This document shows, piece by piece, positions 1-7,521 of a DNA stretch of 54,539 bases. The stretch's first letter is position 1; each line of letters opens with the position of its first letter. A program made the position numbers and the translations under genes. This stretch comes from an uncultured Eubacteriales bacterium (GTDB taxonomy: Bacteria; Bacillota; Clostridia; Oscillospirales; Oscillospiraceae), in the NCBI GenBank assembly GCA_949744075.1, contig CATJWI010000068.1, positions 1-54,539 of the forward strand, in the 5' to 3' direction. The notes beneath the pieces were generated by a model, which made no database searches, was not told the DNA's origin, and saw nothing but the letters and a program-made list of their open reading frames with translations.

Positions 1-2
1 AC

Positions 3-71
3 TCAGAAGGGTATGCAAAAGGCATGGCCGACCTCCAGTACCAAAATCCCGAAAATGTTTTGCCGGGTTAA
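3..71 (+). CDS. C-terminal end of an unidentified upstream gene (partial)
   Basis: An open frame enters from the window edge and runs for 22 codons to a TAA at 69-71. The tail ends in NPENVLPG. I do not recognise the family, and the piece is too short to prove that it is coding. It is kept because the next gene begins 57 bases later with its own ribosome site, which leaves room for an upstream gene to end here. Confidence 0.25.
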   Translation, partial: SEGYAKGMADLQYQNPENVLPG

Positions 72-128
72 AAATCAGGCTTCCCGTGAGCATTGGGGAC
101 GCGATGTTTATCTCATAGGAGGGCGTTT

Positions 129-383
129 ATGAAACTGACGGAGCTGCCCAATATCGGGCCGGTGTTGGCGGGGAACCTGGAGAAGATCGGAGTGAGGACC
201 CCGGAGGACCTGCAAAAAATGGGGGCGGAGGGGGCCTGGCTGGCTATCCGCAGCCAGGTGGACAGCGGAGCCTGTTTTCATCAGCTCCAAGCCTTGGCAG
301 GAGCGGCGGCAGGCGTTCCGAAGAAGGAGCTGCCGTCGGCGCGAAAAGCGGAGCTAAAGGCGTTTTTTGATTCTCACAAGTAA
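129..383 (+). CDS. TfoX C-terminal domain protein (helix-hairpin-helix type)
   Basis: A small protein of 84 residues. The motif PNIGPVLAGNLEKIG near the N-terminus, followed by RTPEDL and a segment rich in Ala and Leu, is typical of the stand-alone TfoX C-terminal domain (PF04994). That domain is related to helix-hairpin-helix folds that bind DNA or proteins. In gammaproteobacteria the domain belongs to a competence regulator; free-standing copies in Clostridia have no established role. The start at ATG 129 was chosen because AGGAGGG (117-123) lies 5 bases upstream, whereas the longer frame from 93 lacks a ribosome site. It lies 12 bases before tgt and is probably co-transcribed with it. Confidence 0.85.
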   Translation: MKLTELPNIGPVLAGNLEKIGVRTPEDLQKMGAEGAWLAIRSQVDSGACFHQLQALAGAAAGVPKKELPSARKAELKAFFDSHK

Positions 384-395
384 AGGAGTATCCCT

Positions 396-1526
396 GTGTT
401 TGAAGTGATAAAAATGGAAGGGCGGGCCCGGCGGGGCGTTTTTACCTGCGCTCACGGTCAGGTCCAGACCCCTGTATTTATGAACGTTGGCACCCAAGGG
501 GCTATCAAAGGCGCGGTGTCTGCCCATGACCTGGAGGAGATCGGCTGCCAGATCGAGTTGAGCAACACCTATCATCTCCATCTGCGTCCGGGGGACGATG
601 TGGTGCGGGAGATGGGGGGGCTCCACAGGTTTATGGACTGGAGCGGCCCCATCCTCACCGACTCGGGAGGCTTTCAAGTGTTTTCCCTTGCGGGACTGCG
701 AAAAATTAAGGAAGAGGGGGTCTATTTTTCCTCCCATATCGACGGCAAAAAGATCTTTATGGGGCCGGAGGAGTCCATGCAGATCCAGTCCCATCTGGGT
801 AGCGACGTGGCCATGGCCTTTGATGAGTGCGTGGAGAACCCGGCGGCCTATGAGTATGCCAAGGACTCCTGTGAGCGAACGGTCCGGTGGCTGGAGCGCT
901 GCAAGACAGAGCATGACAAGCTAAATAGCTTACCGGATACGGTGAATCCCCGGCAGATGCTGTTTGGCATCAACCAGGGGGCCACTTTCCCGGAATTGCG
1001 GGTGTGGCATATGGAGGAGATCAAAAAGATCGAGTGTGACGGCTACGCCATCGGGGGCCTTGCGGTGGGGGAGCCTACCGAGGTGATGTATGAGATCATC
1101 GATGCAGTGGAACCCCACATGCCCGTGGACAAGCCCCGCTACCTCATGGGGGTGGGGACGCCCTCCAATATCATCGAGGCGGTGACCCGGGGGGTGGACT
1201 TCTTCGACTGCGTTATGCCTGCCCGGAACGCCCGACACGGAAGGCTGTATACCTGGGAGGGCTCCATCAACATCAAGAACGAGAAATACAAGCTGGACGC
1301 CTCTCCCGTCGATCCAGAGTGCCATTGCCCGGTCTGCCGGCACTTCTCCCGGGCCTACCTGCGCCACCTATTCGTGGCAGGGGAGATGCTGGCCATGCGC
1401 CTGGCGGTGCTGCACAACCTCTATTTTTATAACCATCTGATGGAGCGGATCCGAGCGGCCCTGGACGCCGGGGAATTTGCCCAATTTCGGGCGGAATACA
1501 GCGAAAAGCTGGGAAGAAAGATTTAA
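396..1526 (+). CDS. tgt: queuine/preQ1 tRNA-ribosyltransferase
   Basis: This enzyme exchanges guanine 34 of tRNAs with GUN anticodons for preQ1, the base-swap step of queuosine synthesis. The product has 376 residues, the usual bacterial length. The DSGGFQVF motif puts the general-base Asp at residue 89, and VDFFDCVMPARNARHG puts the nucleophile Asp at 271. The zinc site is Cys309, Cys311, Cys314 and His340. It starts with GTG behind AAAGGAG, 12 bases after the TfoX-domain gene. It is followed by yajC, the common bacterial order (queA-tgt-yajC-secD); queA, if adjacent, would lie outside the window. Confidence 0.98.
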   Translation: MFEVIKMEGRARRGVFTCAHGQVQTPVFMNVGTQGAIKGAVSAHDLEEIGCQIELSNTYHLHLRPGDDVVREMGGLHRFMDWSGPILTDSGGFQVFSLAGLRKIKEEGVYFSSHIDGKKIFMGPEESMQIQSHLGSDVAMAFDECVENPAAYEYAKDSCERTVRWLERCKTEHDKLNSLPDTVNPRQMLFGINQGATFPELRVWHMEEIKKIECDGYAIGGLAVGEPTEVMYEIIDAVEPHMPVDKPRYLMGVGTPSNIIEAVTRGVDFFDCVMPARNARHGRLYTWEGSINIKNEKYKLDASPVDPECHCPVCRHFSRAYLRHLFVAGEMLAMRLAVLHNLYFYNHLMERIRAALDAGEFAQFRAEYSEKLGRKI

Positions 1527-1540
1527 TTTTCCAAGAAGCC

Positions 1541-1569
1541 TTGCAAAATGCCTGGGTTTACGATATACT
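1541..1569 (+). promoter_or_regulatory. sigma-A-type promoter for yajC
   Basis: TTGCAA (1541-1546), a 17-base spacer and TATACT (1564-1569), in the gap after tgt. It points at yajC, so yajC need not depend on tgt transcription. Confidence 0.65.
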
Positions 1570-1616
1570 ACCATATACATTCTGTTCGACATTTTTGATT
1601 TTTGGAGGGAATTACT

Positions 1617-1895
1617 TTGGATCCTATGACTCTCGTTATGCTGGTGGCCATGATCGCGATCTTTTATTTCATGCTCATCCGGCCGGAGAACAAGAGAAAG
1701 AAAGAGACGGAGAAGATGCGTTCTGAGTTGGCGGTGGGGGATGTGATCACCACCATTGGCGGCATCGTGGGGACCATCTGTGCCGTGAAGGAGAATGCCA
1801 TCGTGATCGAGACCGGCGCCGACCGGGTCCGCATCGAGTTTTCCAAGTGGGCTGTCTCCAGCAAGGGCGCCCAGACCACCGACAGCAACAACTAA
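1617..1895 (+). CDS. yajC: preprotein translocase subunit YajC
   Basis: Small accessory subunit of the Sec translocon, associated with SecDF. One N-terminal membrane segment (LVMLVAMIAIFYFMLI) is followed by RPENKRKKE, then a soluble domain with the family signature LAVGDVITTIGGIVG. From TTG 1617 the protein is 92 residues, normal for YajC. TTG 1617 is preferred because GGAGGG (1604-1609) lies 7 bases upstream; ATG 1626 is the alternative and loses only three residues. The gene has its own promoter at 1541. secD/secF are not next to it here. Confidence 0.95.
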   Translation: MDPMTLVMLVAMIAIFYFMLIRPENKRKKETEKMRSELAVGDVITTIGGIVGTICAVKENAIVIETGADRVRIEFSKWAVSSKGAQTTDSNN

Positions 1896-1918
1896 GCGCC
1901 AAAGCGAAAAAGACATAC

Positions 1919-1973
1919 AAAACGCCCTCCCTGCGTAGGATAGAACGAAAATCCTTGTGGGGAGGGCGTTTTT
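1919..1973 (+). terminator. Intrinsic terminator whose 3' arm contains the next gene's ribosome site
   Basis: A 13-bp perfect stem, AAAACGCCCTCCC (1919-1931) with GGGAGGGCGTTTT (1960-1972), ends in TTTTT. The loop holds a second small stem, AGGAT/ATCCT. The 3' arm GGGAGGG (1960-1966) is also the only good Shine-Dalgarno sequence for the ATG at 1974, so the hairpin can both terminate yajC transcripts and hide the ribosome site. Confidence 0.8.
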
Positions 1974-2417
1974 ATGCATAAAAGCGAAGAAGATCAAAGC
2001 ATGATGGTTCTGCGATATGGAAAGGCGGTGCTGCTGGGTGGGGGGCTGGCCCTGGCCGTCAGCCTGCTGGTATTGTTGCTGGCGGCGGTGGGAATCTCCC
2101 GGGGGCTACTGAGCGGGGAGCTGCAGACCCAGCTGGCCATAGTGAGCTGTGTGGCAGGGAGCTTTTTCGGCGGCTTGACCGCAGTTCGCCGCTGCCCAGC
2201 CCGGGGACTTTTGGTGGGCCTGGCAGTGGGCGGGGTCCTGTTCCTCCTTCAGCTGACCATCGGTCTTTTGCTCTATGATACCTTGGCGCTGGAAAGCGGG
2301 GGAGTGGGGCTCCTGTTCGGCGCTCTTTGCGGCGGGGCAGCCGCCGGAATTTTGGGGAGAAACGGAAAGAAAGGGGTGGCCAAAGGGAAAAAACACCGGG
2401 CGAAAAAGAGGGGTTGA
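1974..2417 (+). CDS. TIGR04086-like small integral membrane protein
   Basis: A 147-residue protein with four hydrophobic segments (about residues 18-40, 50-70, 77-99 and 107-128) and a very basic tail rich in Lys and Arg. Size, topology and position right after yajC match the TIGR04086 family of Clostridia, whose function is unknown. ATG 1974 has GGGAGGG 7 bases upstream, but that site lies in the 3' arm of the preceding hairpin. ATG 2001 or 2004 could serve instead, though with a weak ribosome site. No separate promoter was recognised. Confidence 0.75.
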   Translation: MHKSEEDQSMMVLRYGKAVLLGGGLALAVSLLVLLLAAVGISRGLLSGELQTQLAIVSCVAGSFFGGLTAVRRCPARGLLVGLAVGGVLFLLQLTIGLLLYDTLALESGGVGLLFGALCGGAAAGILGRNGKKGVAKGKKHRAKKRG

Positions 2418-2634
2418 CAATACGGATGGAGGTTGACAAAACGATGTTTGTCAACGGTGACATAAAAATAAAGCAGAAGATGTTGGGGTAAAAGCGAGAT
2501 TTGACGCAAGATATTGTGATTTCCTTGCGGGGCAAGCTATTCTGGAACTCATAAAAAATGAGAGTCATTTCTGCGGTTTACATAATAAAATTTACATAAA
2601 ATTTAGACATAATAAAATTTTTTGCAAAAAGGGG
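2418..2634. other. AT-rich intergenic region
   Basis: No gene seen. The region is much richer in A and T than its surroundings. It contains two copies of acataataaaattt (about 2580-2593 and 2608-2621) and two TTGACAA-like elements near 2414 and 2433. It precedes the promoter at 2635 and may act as an upstream activating region for it. Confidence 0.4.
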
Positions 2635-2663
2635 TTGCACTATTGGAAAAAGTAGATTAAAAT
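2635..2663 (+). promoter_or_regulatory. promoter for spoIIM-xerD
   Basis: TTGCAC (2635-2640), a 17-base spacer and TAAAAT (2658-2663), 77 bases before the spoIIM start. It has vegetative sigma-A form; no sigma-E form was evident. Confidence 0.65.
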
Positions 2664-2739
2664 AGAACTACCTTCCAGTGTGAACCAATAGGCATGGACT
2701 TGTCCCTGTCGGCATACAGTGTGCCGTGGGGGTGAGAAG

Positions 2740-3369
2740 ATGCGAAGAACAATCGCCGGATTCTGGTGGTCGCCAACGACGGAGGGAAACTCCGCTCTTG
2801 TCGTGACGGCTACCTTTTTTACGCTTGGGGGCCTGCTGGGATGTCTGGCAGCCCTCCGAACGGCGGGCAGCGGCGCGGAGGCCATGGGCGCTTATTTAGA
2901 GCAGTTTTTGACTGTGGCCCAGGCGGGCGGCCTGGAACAGCCGGCCTTGCCCAGCCTTTTTTGGCGAGCTCTGCGCTGGCCTCTGGCGGCGTTTCTTTTT
3001 GGCTTCTCGGCCTTGGGCGTGCTGGGACTTCCTTTGCTGAATACCCTGCGGGGTTTTTTCCTTGCTTTTTCGATCGCGGCCTTTGGCTGTGCCTATGGGC
3101 GCGGCGGTCTGGCAGTGGCTTTTTTGCTTTTGGGGCTGCCGGGCCTTGCGGCCATTCCGGCCTTCCTGGTCTTGTCCACCCAAAGCTTTTCCGCGGCGGC
3201 CTCCTTGGCGGGCCGGGCGGGGGGGCAGGGACGGCGGGAATGGCCCTATCATCAAGACTACTTTTTTCGCTGCGGTGTGTGTGGCGTTGGAGTTTGTTTG
3301 AGCCTCCTTTTAGAGCGTTATCTGGTCCCCGTTCTGCTGACGGGGGCTGCGGGTGCGTTGATCCGATAG
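2740..3369 (+). CDS. spoIIM: stage II sporulation protein M
   Basis: Predicted polytopic membrane protein of 209 residues with the SpoIIM/DUF95-like pattern: an N-terminal helix after a short basic leader, a soluble loop (about residues 45-85), then helices near 87-105, 110-130, 135-155 and 180-208. In Bacillus, SpoIIM joins SpoIID and SpoIIP in the machine that thins septal peptidoglycan and drives engulfment. ATG 2740 follows GGGGGTGAG and gives the expected length. It sits directly before xerD, a neighbourhood also seen in Bacillus. Sequence identity within this family is low, so the call rests on topology, length and context. Confidence 0.75.
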   Translation: MRRTIAGFWWSPTTEGNSALVVTATFFTLGGLLGCLAALRTAGSGAEAMGAYLEQFLTVAQAGGLEQPALPSLFWRALRWPLAAFLFGFSALGVLGLPLLNTLRGFFLAFSIAAFGCAYGRGGLAVAFLLLGLPGLAAIPAFLVLSTQSFSAAASLAGRAGGQGRREWPYHQDYFFRCGVCGVGVCLSLLLERYLVPVLLTGAAGALIR

Positions 3370-3402
3370 AGGGGCATCTTGGCAAAGGAAGAGGGTGAGA
3401 GG

Positions 3403-4281
3403 ATGGACCAGTTGGCCGGCTACCAGAGATTCCTGGTGGAGGAGAAGCAGGCATCTGACAATACTGTCAGCTCCTATCTCCGGGACGTAACGCAATATTT
3501 CCAGTGGCTTGCCAGCGAGGGCCTCTCCGCCGAGAATGCCGCTCAGTCTGATGTGGACCGCTATACAAAATATCTATTGAGTCTGGGAAAGACGGTGTCT
3601 ACCGTGACCCGGTCTTTAGCCTCCCTGAAATCCTTTTATTCCTATTTGCTGGGAGAGCACATTGTTACAGTGAACCCAGCCAAGGGACTGGCCCTGGAGA
3701 AGGTGGAGCGGAAGCTGCCCCAGATCCTGACCAGCAAGGAAGTGGAGCTGTTCCTGGAGCAGCCTGACGGAAGGGACGCCAAGGGTTGCCGGGACAAGGC
3801 CATGCTGGAGCTCCTCTATGCTACCGGGATCCGGGTCAGCGAACTGATCAACCTGAATGTGGAGCATATCAACCTGAGCGCCGGCTTCCTGCGGTGCGTG
3901 ACCCGGAAAAAGGAGCGGATCATCCCCTTGTATCCCACAGCTGTCCGGGCCATGGCGGATTATATGGAGCATGTGCGGCCTCAACTGATCGAGCAGCCCG
4001 ATGAGCGGGCCCTTTTCGTCAACATGAACGGTTCCCGGATGTCCCGGCAGGGCTTTTGGAAGATCATCAAGCATTACCAGGATCTGGCGGGGATCGAGAA
4101 GGACATAACGCCCCACACTCTGAGGCACTCCTTCGCTGCCCACCTGCTGGAAAATGGCGCGGACCTCCGGTCGATCCAGGAAATGCTGGGCCATGCCGAT
4201 ATTTCCTCCACTCAGGTGTACACCCAGGTCATCAATCAAAAATTGAAGGACGTGTACAACAAGGCCCATCCGCGTACGTGA
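3403..4281 (+). CDS. xerD: site-specific tyrosine recombinase XerD
   Basis: Resolves chromosome dimers at dif together with a XerC partner. It has 292 residues with an N-terminal SAM-like core-binding domain (about 1-90) and a C-terminal catalytic domain. Catalytic residues are visible: Arg144 in ATGIRVSEL, a Lys in the TRKKERIIPL beta hairpin, His238 and Arg241 in HTLRH, His264 in LGHADISST and nucleophile Tyr273. All are intact and the length is normal for XerD. ATG 3403 follows GAGGGTGAG; the frame is also open from TTG 3379. It is 33 bases after spoIIM and likely in the same transcript. Nothing suggests a phage integrase. Confidence 0.93.
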   Translation: MDQLAGYQRFLVEEKQASDNTVSSYLRDVTQYFQWLASEGLSAENAAQSDVDRYTKYLLSLGKTVSTVTRSLASLKSFYSYLLGEHIVTVNPAKGLALEKVERKLPQILTSKEVELFLEQPDGRDAKGCRDKAMLELLYATGIRVSELINLNVEHINLSAGFLRCVTRKKERIIPLYPTAVRAMADYMEHVRPQLIEQPDERALFVNMNGSRMSRQGFWKIIKHYQDLAGIEKDITPHTLRHSFAAHLLENGADLRSIQEMLGHADISSTQVYTQVINQKLKDVYNKAHPRT

Positions 4282-4288
4282 GGGATAG

Positions 4289-4326
4289 AACGGACCTCCC
4301 AGGAAAAAGGGAGGCCCGTTTTCATT
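4289..4326 (+). terminator. terminator after xerD
   Basis: Hairpin with arms AACGGACCTCCC and GGGAGGCCCGTT (one mismatched pair) followed by TTCATTTT. Confidence 0.7.
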
Positions 4327-4332
4327 TTCCTG

Positions 4333-4361
4333 TTGAAAAATCGATCTATCTCGGATATAAT
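4333..4361 (+). promoter_or_regulatory. promoter for the DUF1858 gene
   Basis: TTGAAA (4333-4338), a 17-base spacer and a consensus TATAAT (4356-4361), 43 bases before the start codon. It is among the strongest sigma-A-type matches in the window. Confidence 0.75.
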
Positions 4362-4404
4362 AAATCCGGCACCAATTTTCAACAAAATATGGAGGTATTC
4401 CATC

Positions 4405-4611
4405 ATGGCTCAGATCACCAAAGATACCATTATCGGCGATATCCTGGACATCGCCCCTCAGACCGCGCCTGTGTTTATGTCCATCGGCATGCACTGCCTG
4501 GGCTGCCCCGCTTCCCGGGGCGAGACTGTGGAGCAGGCCTGCATGGTCCACGGCGTGGATGTGAACGCGCTGCTGGAAGCCATCAACAAGCTGGTCCCTG
4601 CCGCGCAGTAA
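4405..4611 (+). CDS. DUF1858 CxxC mini-protein
   Basis: A 68-residue protein matching the DUF1858 pattern: a start like ITKDTIIGDIL, PVFMSIGMHCLGCPAS, then a helical tail (VDVNALLEAINKLV). The CxxC in HCLGC resembles a redox or metal-binding disulfide site, and the family is often called hybrid-cluster-protein-associated disulfide domain, but no function is proven. ATG 4405 was chosen over 4333 because TGGAGG lies upstream and because 4333 overlaps the promoter. It is a single-gene unit between a consensus promoter and a hairpin at 4623, which suggests high independent expression. Confidence 0.88.
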   Translation: MAQITKDTIIGDILDIAPQTAPVFMSIGMHCLGCPASRGETVEQACMVHGVDVNALLEAINKLVPAAQ

Positions 4612-4622
4612 ACAAAACCGGG

Positions 4623-4651
4623 AAGGAGCGGCGTGATGCCGCTCCTTTTCT
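4623..4651 (+). terminator. terminator after the DUF1858 gene
   Basis: Perfect stem AAGGAGCGGC / GCCGCTCCTT with a 5-base loop and a short T run. trmK starts only 34 bases later, and only a weak -10-like TATACT near 4663 lies between them. Confidence 0.8.
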
Positions 4652-4684
4652 CTATCCCTCAATATACTGAAAGGAGACGCGGCA

Positions 4685-5404
4685 ATGGGAAGATCCTTTT
4701 CTCTTTCTCCCCGGCTGAAGGCTGTGGCCGATCTGGTGCCCCAGGGGGCCAGGCTGGCCGATGTTGGCACAGACCACGGACGGCTCCCGGTTTGGCTGAT
4801 CCAACACGGAAAAGTGTCCCAGGCGGTGGCCTCTGATCTGAGAGCGGGGCCCCTGAGCCGGGGCAAGGCCTTAGCGGAGAGGTGGGGGATCGGAGGGAAG
4901 ATCTCCTTCCGGCTCTGCGACGGCCTGGCGGACATCCAGCCTGAGGAGGCGGAGGTGGTCACTATCACCGGCATGGGGGGAGAGACCATCGCCTCTATCC
5001 TGGAGGCATCTCCCTGGACCGGAGAAGAGGGGCATTTATACATCCTCCAGGCCATGAGTGGTCAGGACGGTCTGCGGCGGTATCTGTCGGAGTGCGGCTT
5101 CGTGATCCTCCGGGAGCTGTATGTAAAGGAGGGAGATACCTTATATGTGATTCATGTGGCCCGGCCCGGCAAAACGGAGCCCCTTACCCAGGGGGAGATC
5201 TGGGTGGGGCGGCAGGCGCGGGACTGGGAAAGCCCCCTTCGGTCACTTTACTTGGATCAGGAGTGGAGGAAGCTCTGCCGAGCCGTTGAGGGTTTAAGGA
5301 AATCGCAGCGGCCGGAGGATCTGGAAAAGAGGGCCTATTTTCAGCAGGTGGCCAATGAGGTGGCCCGGATCAGGAAGGAGTGGGAGCAATGGCAAAGGTC
5401 ATAG
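4685..5404 (+). CDS. trmK: tRNA (adenine22-N1)-methyltransferase
   Basis: SAM-dependent methyltransferase of the TrmK family, which makes m1A22 in bacterial tRNAs. It has 239 residues. The SAM-binding region LADVGTDHGRLPVWLI is near residues 24-40, and the family-specific ITGMGGETI is near 98-106. The C-terminal part is charged and helical, as expected for the tRNA-binding coiled coil. AAAGGAG lies upstream of the ATG. It overlaps the nif3-like gene by 16 bases. The trmK-nif3 pair is a conserved Firmicutes arrangement (yqfN-yqfO in Bacillus). Confidence 0.92.
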   Translation: MGRSFSLSPRLKAVADLVPQGARLADVGTDHGRLPVWLIQHGKVSQAVASDLRAGPLSRGKALAERWGIGGKISFRLCDGLADIQPEEAEVVTITGMGGETIASILEASPWTGEEGHLYILQAMSGQDGLRRYLSECGFVILRELYVKEGDTLYVIHVARPGKTEPLTQGEIWVGRQARDWESPLRSLYLDQEWRKLCRAVEGLRKSQRPEDLEKRAYFQQVANEVARIRKEWEQWQRS

Positions 5405-6183
5405 ATATTTATCGGTATTTGGATACCCTGGCCCCGTTTTCTCTGCAAATGTCCTTTGATAACGCCGGCTTTCTGGTGGGACGAGAAGAGGCTGAGGTGA
5501 ACCGGCTGATGGTCTCCCTGGATATCACTGAGGAGGTCATACAGGAGGCGCGGGAGGCGGAGTGTCAACTGCTTGTGACCCACCACCCCATCATTTTCCA
5601 CCCGGCCCGCAGCATTACGGATACAGACCCCACGGGCCGCTGTTTGCTGGCACTGGCGGAGAACGGGATAGCGGCCATCTGTGCCCACACCAATCTGGAC
5701 GCGGTGGCCGGGGGAGTCAACGACGCCTTGGCTGAGAGGCTGGGCCTTTCGGATATCCAGCAGCTCCACCAGGACGGGCTGGACCCTGCGGGCCGCCCCT
5801 ATGGCATTGGACGGGTGGGGACGGTGGAGGGCTATGCCAACCTGTCCCGGTTTGCCCTTTTTGTTCGGGAGACCTTGGGGGCCTATGGTCTTCGCCTGGA
5901 GGACGCGGGGCGGCCGGTCCAGAAGGTGGCGGTGGGCGGCGGCGCCTGCGGCGATATGTTGGAGGATGTGGTGGCCCTGGGCTGCGACACCTTTGTCACC
6001 GCCGACGTGAAGTACAACGTTTTCCTGGACGCCCGGGCTATGAACATCAATCTGATCGACGCGGGACACTTTTCCACCGAGAACGTGGTCTGCCCCGTGC
6101 TGGAAAAATGGCTGAGGGAGGGCTTTCCGGAGGTGGAGGTCCTGCGGTCCCGGCGGCACAAAGAGGTATTTTCTTGTCTATAA
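5389..6183 (+). CDS. Nif3-like dinuclear metal-centre hexameric protein
   Basis: A 264-residue member of the NIF3/YqfO family, which forms hexameric toroids with a two-metal site; the substrate is not established. Metal ligands are visible in LLVTHHPIIFHP and AICAHTNLDAVAGGVNDALA near the N-terminus and in IDAGHFSTEN near the C-terminus. The Bacillus homologue has an extra central PII-like domain; this version is the short form without it. ATG 5389 follows AAGGAG (5374-5379) with a 9-base gap and lies inside the trmK end, so the two genes are translationally coupled. Confidence 0.9.
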   Translation: MAKVIDIYRYLDTLAPFSLQMSFDNAGFLVGREEAEVNRLMVSLDITEEVIQEAREAECQLLVTHHPIIFHPARSITDTDPTGRCLLALAENGIAAICAHTNLDAVAGGVNDALAERLGLSDIQQLHQDGLDPAGRPYGIGRVGTVEGYANLSRFALFVRETLGAYGLRLEDAGRPVQKVAVGGGACGDMLEDVVALGCDTFVTADVKYNVFLDARAMNINLIDAGHFSTENVVCPVLEKWLREGFPEVEVLRSRRHKEVFSCL

Positions 6184-6186
6184 CCG

Positions 6187-6215
6187 TTGCAAAAGAAAAG
6201 AGAGTGTGCTAAACT
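6187..6215 (+). promoter_or_regulatory. promoter for yebC
   Basis: TTGCAA (6187-6192), a 17-base spacer and TAAACT (6210-6215), 35 bases upstream of the yebC start. Confidence 0.55.
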
Positions 6216-6250
6216 ATATAAGCAATTTTTCAAGAAGGGATAGATACTCT

Positions 6251-6979
6251 ATGTCTGGACACTCCAAATGGCATAATATCCAGAAAACGAAGGGAGCGCA
6301 GGACGCCAAGCGTTCCGCCGCCTTTACCAAGATTGCCAAGGAAATGATCGTGGCGGTGAAGACCGGCGGCAGCGGCGATCCCGCCAACAACTCCCGCCTG
6401 GCTACCGTCATTGCCAAGGCTCGGGCAGCCAATATGCCCAACGACAATATCAAGCGCACTATTGAGCGCGCCCTTGGCTCGGGCAACACGGACAGCTATG
6501 AGAGCGTCACCTATGAGGGATATGGCCCTTCTGGCGTGGCCGTCATCGTGGATGCCCTCACGGACAACCGCCAGCGGACCGCCCCCGAGGTCCGTCACCT
6601 GCTGGACAAGTTCGGCAAGGGTTTGGGCGCCACCGGTTGTGTGTCCTGGTCCTTCGACCAAAAGGGCGTTATCGTCATCGAGAAGGAAGACCTGGACGAG
6701 GACACTATGATGATGGACGCCCTGGACGCCGGCGCGGACGACATGAGCGTGGAGGACGAGGTCTTTGAGATCACCACCGCCCCCGACGCATTCCCCGCAG
6801 TGGCGGCGGCTCTGGAGGCCAAGGGTTACTCTTTTGTCAGCGCCGCGGTGGAGATGGTCCCTCAGAACTACGTAAAGCTGGAGTCTGAGGAGGACATCAA
6901 GAATATGGAAAAGCTCATCGACAGCCTGGAGGACAATGACGACGTGCAGAATGTCTGGCATAACTGGGACCAGGAATAA
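6251..6979 (+). CDS. yebC: YebC/PmpR family protein
   Basis: A 242-residue YebC-family protein. The N-terminal signature SGHSKWHNIQKTKGAQDAKR and the segment YEGYGPSGVAVIVD are diagnostic. Members have been described as DNA-binding regulators and, more recently, as factors that help ribosomes at polyproline stretches; the sequence cannot decide between these. ATG 6251 was chosen because the conserved N-terminus begins there and GAAGGGATAG lies upstream; the longer frame from 6206 runs through the promoter. It ends at a bidirectional terminator shared with rnpB. Confidence 0.95.
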   Translation: MSGHSKWHNIQKTKGAQDAKRSAAFTKIAKEMIVAVKTGGSGDPANNSRLATVIAKARAANMPNDNIKRTIERALGSGNTDSYESVTYEGYGPSGVAVIVDALTDNRQRTAPEVRHLLDKFGKGLGATGCVSWSFDQKGVIVIEKEDLDEDTMMMDALDAGADDMSVEDEVFEITTAPDAFPAVAAALEAKGYSFVSAAVEMVPQNYVKLESEEDIKNMEKLIDSLEDNDDVQNVWHNWDQE

Positions 6980-6998
6980 TAGGGAAAAAGAAAAGAAG

Positions 6999-7029
6999 AA
7001 AAGACGCCGCTGAACAAGCGGCGTCTTTC
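6999..7029. terminator. bidirectional terminator between yebC and rnpB
   Basis: An 11-bp perfect stem, AAAGACGCCGC (7000-7010) with GCGGCGTCTTT (7018-7028). On the minus strand it is followed by a long T/C run after the RNase P RNA; on the plus strand the U tract is short. Confidence 0.8.
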
Positions 7030-7036
7030 CATATGT

Positions 7037-7385
7037 GCAAGTAAGCCTGTAAGCCGGGTTCTGTCCTTTAAGACAGCCATCTATCTCGACGCGCCGTTGC
7101 CGGTGCGCTCCAGCCACCTCCACGGGACGGCCGGGCCGGCCATGTGTCCCTCCACGGTGTTGCTCCGGATAGAGTTTACAGCGACGGACGCTTCCACGCC
7201 GTCGGGTGAGCTCTTACCTCACCTTTCCACCTTTGCCCGCCCAATGGGCGGGTAGTCTATTTCTGTTGCCCTTTTCCTGGGGTCGCCCCCGGCGGGTGTT
7301 ACCCGTTATCCTTGCCCTGCGGAGCCCGGACTTTCCTCATCCCGGGGCCTTTCGATCCCGAGACGCGGCTGCCCAGCTTGCTTGC
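7037..7385 (-). ncRNA. rnpB: RNase P RNA, bacterial class A
   Basis: Catalytic RNA that matures tRNA 5' ends. Read on the minus strand it carries the conserved blocks GAGGAAAGTCCGGGCTCC near the 5' end, CTATCCGGAGCAACA in the middle and ACAGAACCCGGCTTACAG at the 3' end. The termini pair as helix P1: GCAAGCAAGC (7385 down to 7376) with GCTTACTTGC (7046 down to 7037), one mismatch, which sets the ends. The length is about 349 nt. A strong promoter lies immediately upstream (7393-7421) and a hairpin terminator follows (6999-7029). It is transcribed against its neighbours. Open frames crossing this region are not genes. Confidence 0.97.
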
Positions 7386-7392
7386 GGAATTC

Positions 7393-7421
7393 ATTCTATC
7401 TTATTTGCCGGGCAAAGTCAA
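7393..7421 (-). promoter_or_regulatory. promoter for rnpB
   Basis: On the minus strand: TTGACT (7421-7416), a 17-base spacer and TAGAAT (7398-7393), then 7 bases to the predicted RNA 5' end at 7385. Confidence 0.8.
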
Positions 7422-7461
7422 ATGATTCCTTTTGCCGGGGGGAAAGATGAGATTCTCCCGC

Positions 7462-7490
7462 TTGTGCAAAACGGAAAAATTTGATATAAT
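7462..7490 (+). promoter_or_regulatory. promoter for the site-2 protease/scpAB unit
   Basis: TTGTGC (7462-7467), a 17-base spacer and consensus TATAAT (7485-7490) with an extended -10 TG at 7482-7483. It is 32 bases upstream of the GTG start. Confidence 0.7.
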
Positions 7491-7521
7491 ATCATAATCT
7501 GTAAAAGAAGGAGGGGACGGC

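Noticed and set aside
3403-4281. Phage or integron integrase
   Set aside because: Length, conserved residues and the spoIIM neighbour fit XerD; there are no attachment sites, tRNA target or phage genes nearby.
3616-5055. A 479-codon open frame on the minus strand
   Set aside because: Antisense shadow of xerD, the DUF1858 gene and trmK, which all have clear family motifs; it would run across two terminators.
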